Positions 61,523 to 64,000 of a DNA stretch of 64,000 bases are shown one piece after another. The notes beneath the pieces were generated by a model. It worked only from the letters and a program-made list of their open reading frames with translations, was not told the DNA's origin and searched no databases. Every line of letters begins with the position of its first letter. Position 1 is the stretch's first letter. The position numbers and the translations under genes are program-made. This DNA is from an uncultured Prevotellaceae bacterium (GTDB lineage Bacteria; Bacteroidota; Bacteroidia; Bacteroidales; Muribaculaceae), in NCBI GenBank assembly GCA_900318535.1, contig ONKU01000006.1, positions 50,624 through 114,623 on the forward strand, written 5' to 3'.

Positions 61523-63739
61523 TTATTGATTCAAGATGACATCGATGATCGCGTTGATGTCGGCGATGTTGACCTCGCGGTCATCGTTCACGTCGGCCTC
61601 AGGTAAATCATAATCTCCCAGAATAACGTTGATGACAAAATTCACGTCAGCGATGTTCACCTCGCCATCGCGATTCACGTCGGGACGACATGCCATGCTG
61701 TTGACTTGAATGCAATAGGTCTCGCCACAAGCCTCACAAGTTCCGGTCTCATTGGCTACCCTGTAGCGAACATAATAGATGCCTGCCTCGTTGAAAGTAT
61801 AATCCACCTCGTCCTCGTTGAATTGCAGAATGATGTTTTCAAAGTCGGGGTCCGTTGCCATCTCCCATACGCGATAGCCCACCGCGTCGGTATATCTGCC
61901 TGTGAACAAGAGTTCTAATGGAGCCGTTCCCGAAAATACCCCTTCCATGATGTCCACGTTGAACTTTGGAGTGACTATGGAGCGACAGTCCACTGCCTGG
62001 AAGTAGTAATACCAACTCTCGAGGGCTTGTTCTTGCCCCCACGCCTTAAGGAAACGGTCGCCCGTGAGCACGAAAGTGGTGCCGCACAGTGGTGGCACAA
62101 TCTCAATGCCCTCATCCAGGGAGGCAAAACTCTCGACGGCTGCTTCCTCCCACCAATACCCATAATTGCCATTCCACACCTGGGTGTAGTATCTCAATTT
62201 AATATCGCGGTCAAGCACTTGTCGGTTGCCGTTTACAGTGTAGTAATAGATGGCGTCGGCGTGTCCGTCGACGTTAATCGTGAGCAGATTGCACGGGGCC
62301 TCGTCATTGATCGACACGTCATTCAACTCCATGTAGTGGTCGGCATAATTGACTACCCAGTAGTAATTGATCTGGGAGCCTTCGGTGATGCGGTAGCCCG
62401 TGTTGGGAATGACGTGGTTGAGCGTGGTGACGTTACCCGTGTGGGTGGTATCGGTGAGCCCCTCGATGATGAATTGACCGCTGCTGTAGTCAAATCTTTC
62501 CCATTTCACCGCATCATCGGTCGATGCGGTATAGTTCATCTTAACCCCGTCGGTATTGTAAACGACAAAGATCTTATCCAGGCCGGTACTCTCCTCGGGT
62601 ATCAGCTCGATGACAGGATACTGCCCCACACCGGTAAATGTAGGTATCACGTCATCCTTAATCACTCCAAAATAGGGATACCAGTTCTCGTTCCTCTGAT
62701 AGGCTAAGGCCGTGCCTTGCGGCACATGCAACGTGCGACCCGAGTAGTTTAGATCATCTAAATGAAAAAGTGAGGTTGAATAGGGCAGTATCGAGGGGTC
62801 GGTAATATGGCTATACACATCTGTCAGCCCGCTGCAACCCCGAAACGCCCAGTCGCCGATGCTGGTGACCGAGCCATGAATTGTCACGCTCTTCAACCCG
62901 CTGCATTCTAAGAACGCCATGTCGCCAATGGAAGTGACGGAGTTGGGGATGGTCACGCTCGTCAGGCCTTTACAGTACCTGAACGCATCGTTACCGATCG
63001 AAGTAACCGAGATGGGAATCGTTACTCTCGTCAGACCTGAACAGTACGCAAAAGCATCGTGACCGATAGTGGTGACAGTGCCAGGAATGACAGTGTTACA
63101 ACAACCAGCAATCAACGTGTTGCTTGCCGTCTCGATGATAGCGTTGCAATTGCCACGGGAGTCATAAGTCGTGTTTCCACTGGCTACCACGATGCTTGTC
63201 AGCCCGCTACAGTTCCAAAACGCCAAGTCGCCGATGCTGGTGACCGAGTTTCCGATGGAAACACTTGTCAAGGCACTGCAATTATAAAACGCCAAGTCGC
63301 CGATGGTGGTGACCGAGTTGGGAATCGCCACGCTCGTCAAGCTCTGGCAGTCTTTGAAAGCCCGCTCGCCAATGGTTTTAACCGACGTGGGAATCGTCAC
63401 GCTCGTCAGACCTCTGCAGCCAGAGAACGCACTGTAGCCGATTTCAGTGACGGGGTTGGGGATGGTCACGCTCGTCAGGCCGGTGCAGCCAGAGAATGCA
63501 TTCCAGCCGATGGAAGTGACAGAGTATATCGTACCGTTGTATGTAACTGACGACGGTATGGTGACAGAACCTGAATACTCATTACTATATTCATAATAGC
63601 TTGTGCCTCGATATGTCACTGTGGCTTCATTGCCGTTAATAATATAGTAAATGCCATCGACCTCAAAGTCATGGGCAGTGGCGGTTGCTGGCAGCAGCAG
63701 CGCCAGCATCAAAAGGGCGAATGTAATGAGGCTTTTCAT
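61523..63739 (-). CDS. secreted BspA-type leucine-rich repeat protein with dockerin
   Basis: A 738-residue secreted protein (signal MKSLITFALLMLALLLPATA). Residues about 50-330 are BspA-type (LRR_5) repeats of 23 residues with the pattern SVTSIGxxAFxxCSGLTSVTIPN. A mixed region of about 300 residues follows, with GLTDTTHTGNVTTLNHVIPN and a Y-rich core, then a segment with a possible PKD-like fold, and a C-terminal dockerin-like pair (PDVNRDGEVNIADVNFVINVIL, NDDREVNIADINAIID). LRR_5 proteins of this type bind host or bacterial surfaces. The frame is open to 63811, but ATG 63739 starts the signal peptide and lies after the promoter. Confidence 0.85.
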   Translation of the reverse strand: MKSLITFALLMLALLLPATATAHDFEVDGIYYIINGNEATVTYRGTSYYEYSNEYSGSVTIPSSVTYNGTIYSVTSIGWNAFSGCTGLTSVTIPNPVTEIGYSAFSGCRGLTSVTIPTSVKTIGERAFKDCQSLTSVAIPNSVTTIGDLAFYNCSALTSVSIGNSVTSIGDLAFWNCSGLTSIVVASGNTTYDSRGNCNAIIETASNTLIAGCCNTVIPGTVTTIGHDAFAYCSGLTRVTIPISVTSIGNDAFRYCKGLTSVTIPNSVTSIGDMAFLECSGLKSVTIHGSVTSIGDWAFRGCSGLTDVYSHITDPSILPYSTSLFHLDDLNYSGRTLHVPQGTALAYQRNENWYPYFGVIKDDVIPTFTGVGQYPVIELIPEESTGLDKIFVVYNTDGVKMNYTASTDDAVKWERFDYSSGQFIIEGLTDTTHTGNVTTLNHVIPNTGYRITEGSQINYYWVVNYADHYMELNDVSINDEAPCNLLTINVDGHADAIYYYTVNGNRQVLDRDIKLRYYTQVWNGNYGYWWEEAAVESFASLDEGIEIVPPLCGTTFVLTGDRFLKAWGQEQALESWYYYFQAVDCRSIVTPKFNVDIMEGVFSGTAPLELLFTGRYTDAVGYRVWEMATDPDFENIILQFNEDEVDYTFNEAGIYYVRYRVANETGTCEACGETYCIQVNSMACRPDVNRDGEVNIADVNFVINVILGDYDLPEADVNDDREVNIADINAIIDVILNQ
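62810..63550 (-). repeat. tandem leucine-rich repeat coding region
   Basis: Within the gene at 61523-63739 the DNA repeats about every 69 bases, with strings such as GGAATCGTCACGCTCGTCAG and CCGATGGTGGTGACCGAGTT recurring with small changes. About ten to eleven units are visible. Such tracts can change unit number by slippage or recombination. Confidence 0.8.
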
Positions 63740-63784
63740 TGTAGTTGTAGTTTTAAACGTATTGAGTGTTGTTAATCGCTGTCG

Positions 63785-63815
63785 CAAAATTAAGCAAAAA
63801 AACGAACGCATACAA
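63785..63815 (-). promoter_or_regulatory. promoter of the leucine-rich repeat protein gene
   Basis: On the minus strand TAATTTTG (63785-63792) and TTG (63813-63815) are 20 bases apart, a textbook -7/-33 pair. ATG 63739 lies 45 bases downstream. Confidence 0.75.
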
Positions 63816-63906
63816 TTCTTTCATCGACCGATTACCCTTGGATGACCTTTTTGCACGGCAATTGACGACCGTTTCAAGACAAAAAGAAAATCCCTCACGC
63901 CTGAAG

Positions 63907-64000
63907 TGACCCCAAAAAGTTGGACGGGTTAAACATTATTGTTAAGAGTAAAGAGTTCGGTATTGCACCGGGCTCTTTCCTTTTAACCGGGATTTGATTC
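63907..64000 (+). mobile_element. probable left end of an IS3-family element (partial)
   Basis: TGACCCCAAAAAGTTGGAC at 63907-63925 resembles the terminal inverted repeats of IS3/IS150-type elements, which often hold CCCCAAAAAGTTGGAC. A hairpin follows at 63950-63978, as in the leaders of several such elements. No transposase frame is reached before the window ends, so this rests on the terminal sequence only. Confidence 0.5.
63950..63978 (+). terminator. hairpin in the probable IS leader
   Basis: AAAGAGTTCGG (63950-63960) pairs with CCGGGCTCTTT (63968-63978), with two G-U pairs, around a seven-base loop, followed by CCTTTT. It may protect the element from outside transcription. Confidence 0.5.

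Noticed and set aside
63059-63550. repeat-rich tract considered as a CRISPR array
   Set aside because: The repeats lie in frame inside the leucine-rich repeat protein gene with a 69-base unit and no unique spacers.

Overview
The window looks like a chromosomal segment of a gut-type Bacteroidales bacterium. A member of the Muribaculaceae or a close Prevotella-like relative is my best guess, but the family is not proven. The evidence is TAnnTTTG -7 promoter boxes (several with a TTG -33 box 20-21 nt upstream), secreted proteins with type IX secretion C-terminal domains, dockerin-like tails reading NIADVTALIDYLL, BspA-type leucine-rich repeats, and the Bacteroidota order of the division and cell wall (dcw) cluster. 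No rRNA, tRNA, CRISPR array or prophage was seen.

Layout. 1-574: 3' end of an FAD/Fe-S oxidoreductase gene. 656-6544 (minus): flavin reductase, DUF6056 membrane protein, frr, a GT2 glycosyltransferase, an M16 peptidase and an XRE/S24 repressor. 6721-15886 (plus): small housekeeping genes (hot-dog thioesterase, thioredoxin-like lipid- or periplasm-targeted protein, TfoX-like, beta-carbonic anhydrase, DNPH1-like hydrolase, YdcZ transporter, AlkZ-related protein), then sbcD-sbcC. 16116-22219 (plus): a large secreted S8 peptidase with dockerin and sorting domain, then a protein with three cohesin-like modules and its own dockerin. 22314-33592 (minus): two DUF4251 proteins and three PorZ-like propeller proteins that flank an MBOAT/SGNH O-acyltransferase pair. 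33851-38589 (minus): lysS, an acyltransferase, serS and a yqeY-like gene. 38613-53843 (minus): dcw cluster rsmH-ftsL-ftsI-murE-mraY-murD-ftsW-murG-murC-ftsQ-ftsA-ftsZ. 54253-57328 (plus): lysA, an Lrp-type regulator and mannose-1-phosphate guanylyltransferase. 57419-59368 (minus): argR, an argC homologue and ssb. 59653-63739 (minus): two secreted dockerin-bearing proteins. From 63907 to the end: a probable IS3-family element end.

How the genes fit together. MurE carries the DNPR motif for meso-diaminopimelate, and lysA next to the dcw cluster consumes meso-diaminopimelate, so both fit a DAP-type peptidoglycan. PorZ-like proteins, the sorting domains and the MBOAT/SGNH pair together suggest type IX secretion coupled to surface polysaccharide modification. 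Four secreted proteins end in dockerins and one also carries cohesins, which suggests non-covalent assembly at the surface.

The most unusual observation is the argR-argC pair. The argC product is full length but has lost the catalytic cysteine (PGC is PGN), the HxHxPEI histidine motif and the third Rossmann glycine. The overlapping ArgR has GADT where arginine-binding ArgR proteins have GDDT. The pair may be a repurposed regulator plus pseudoenzyme.
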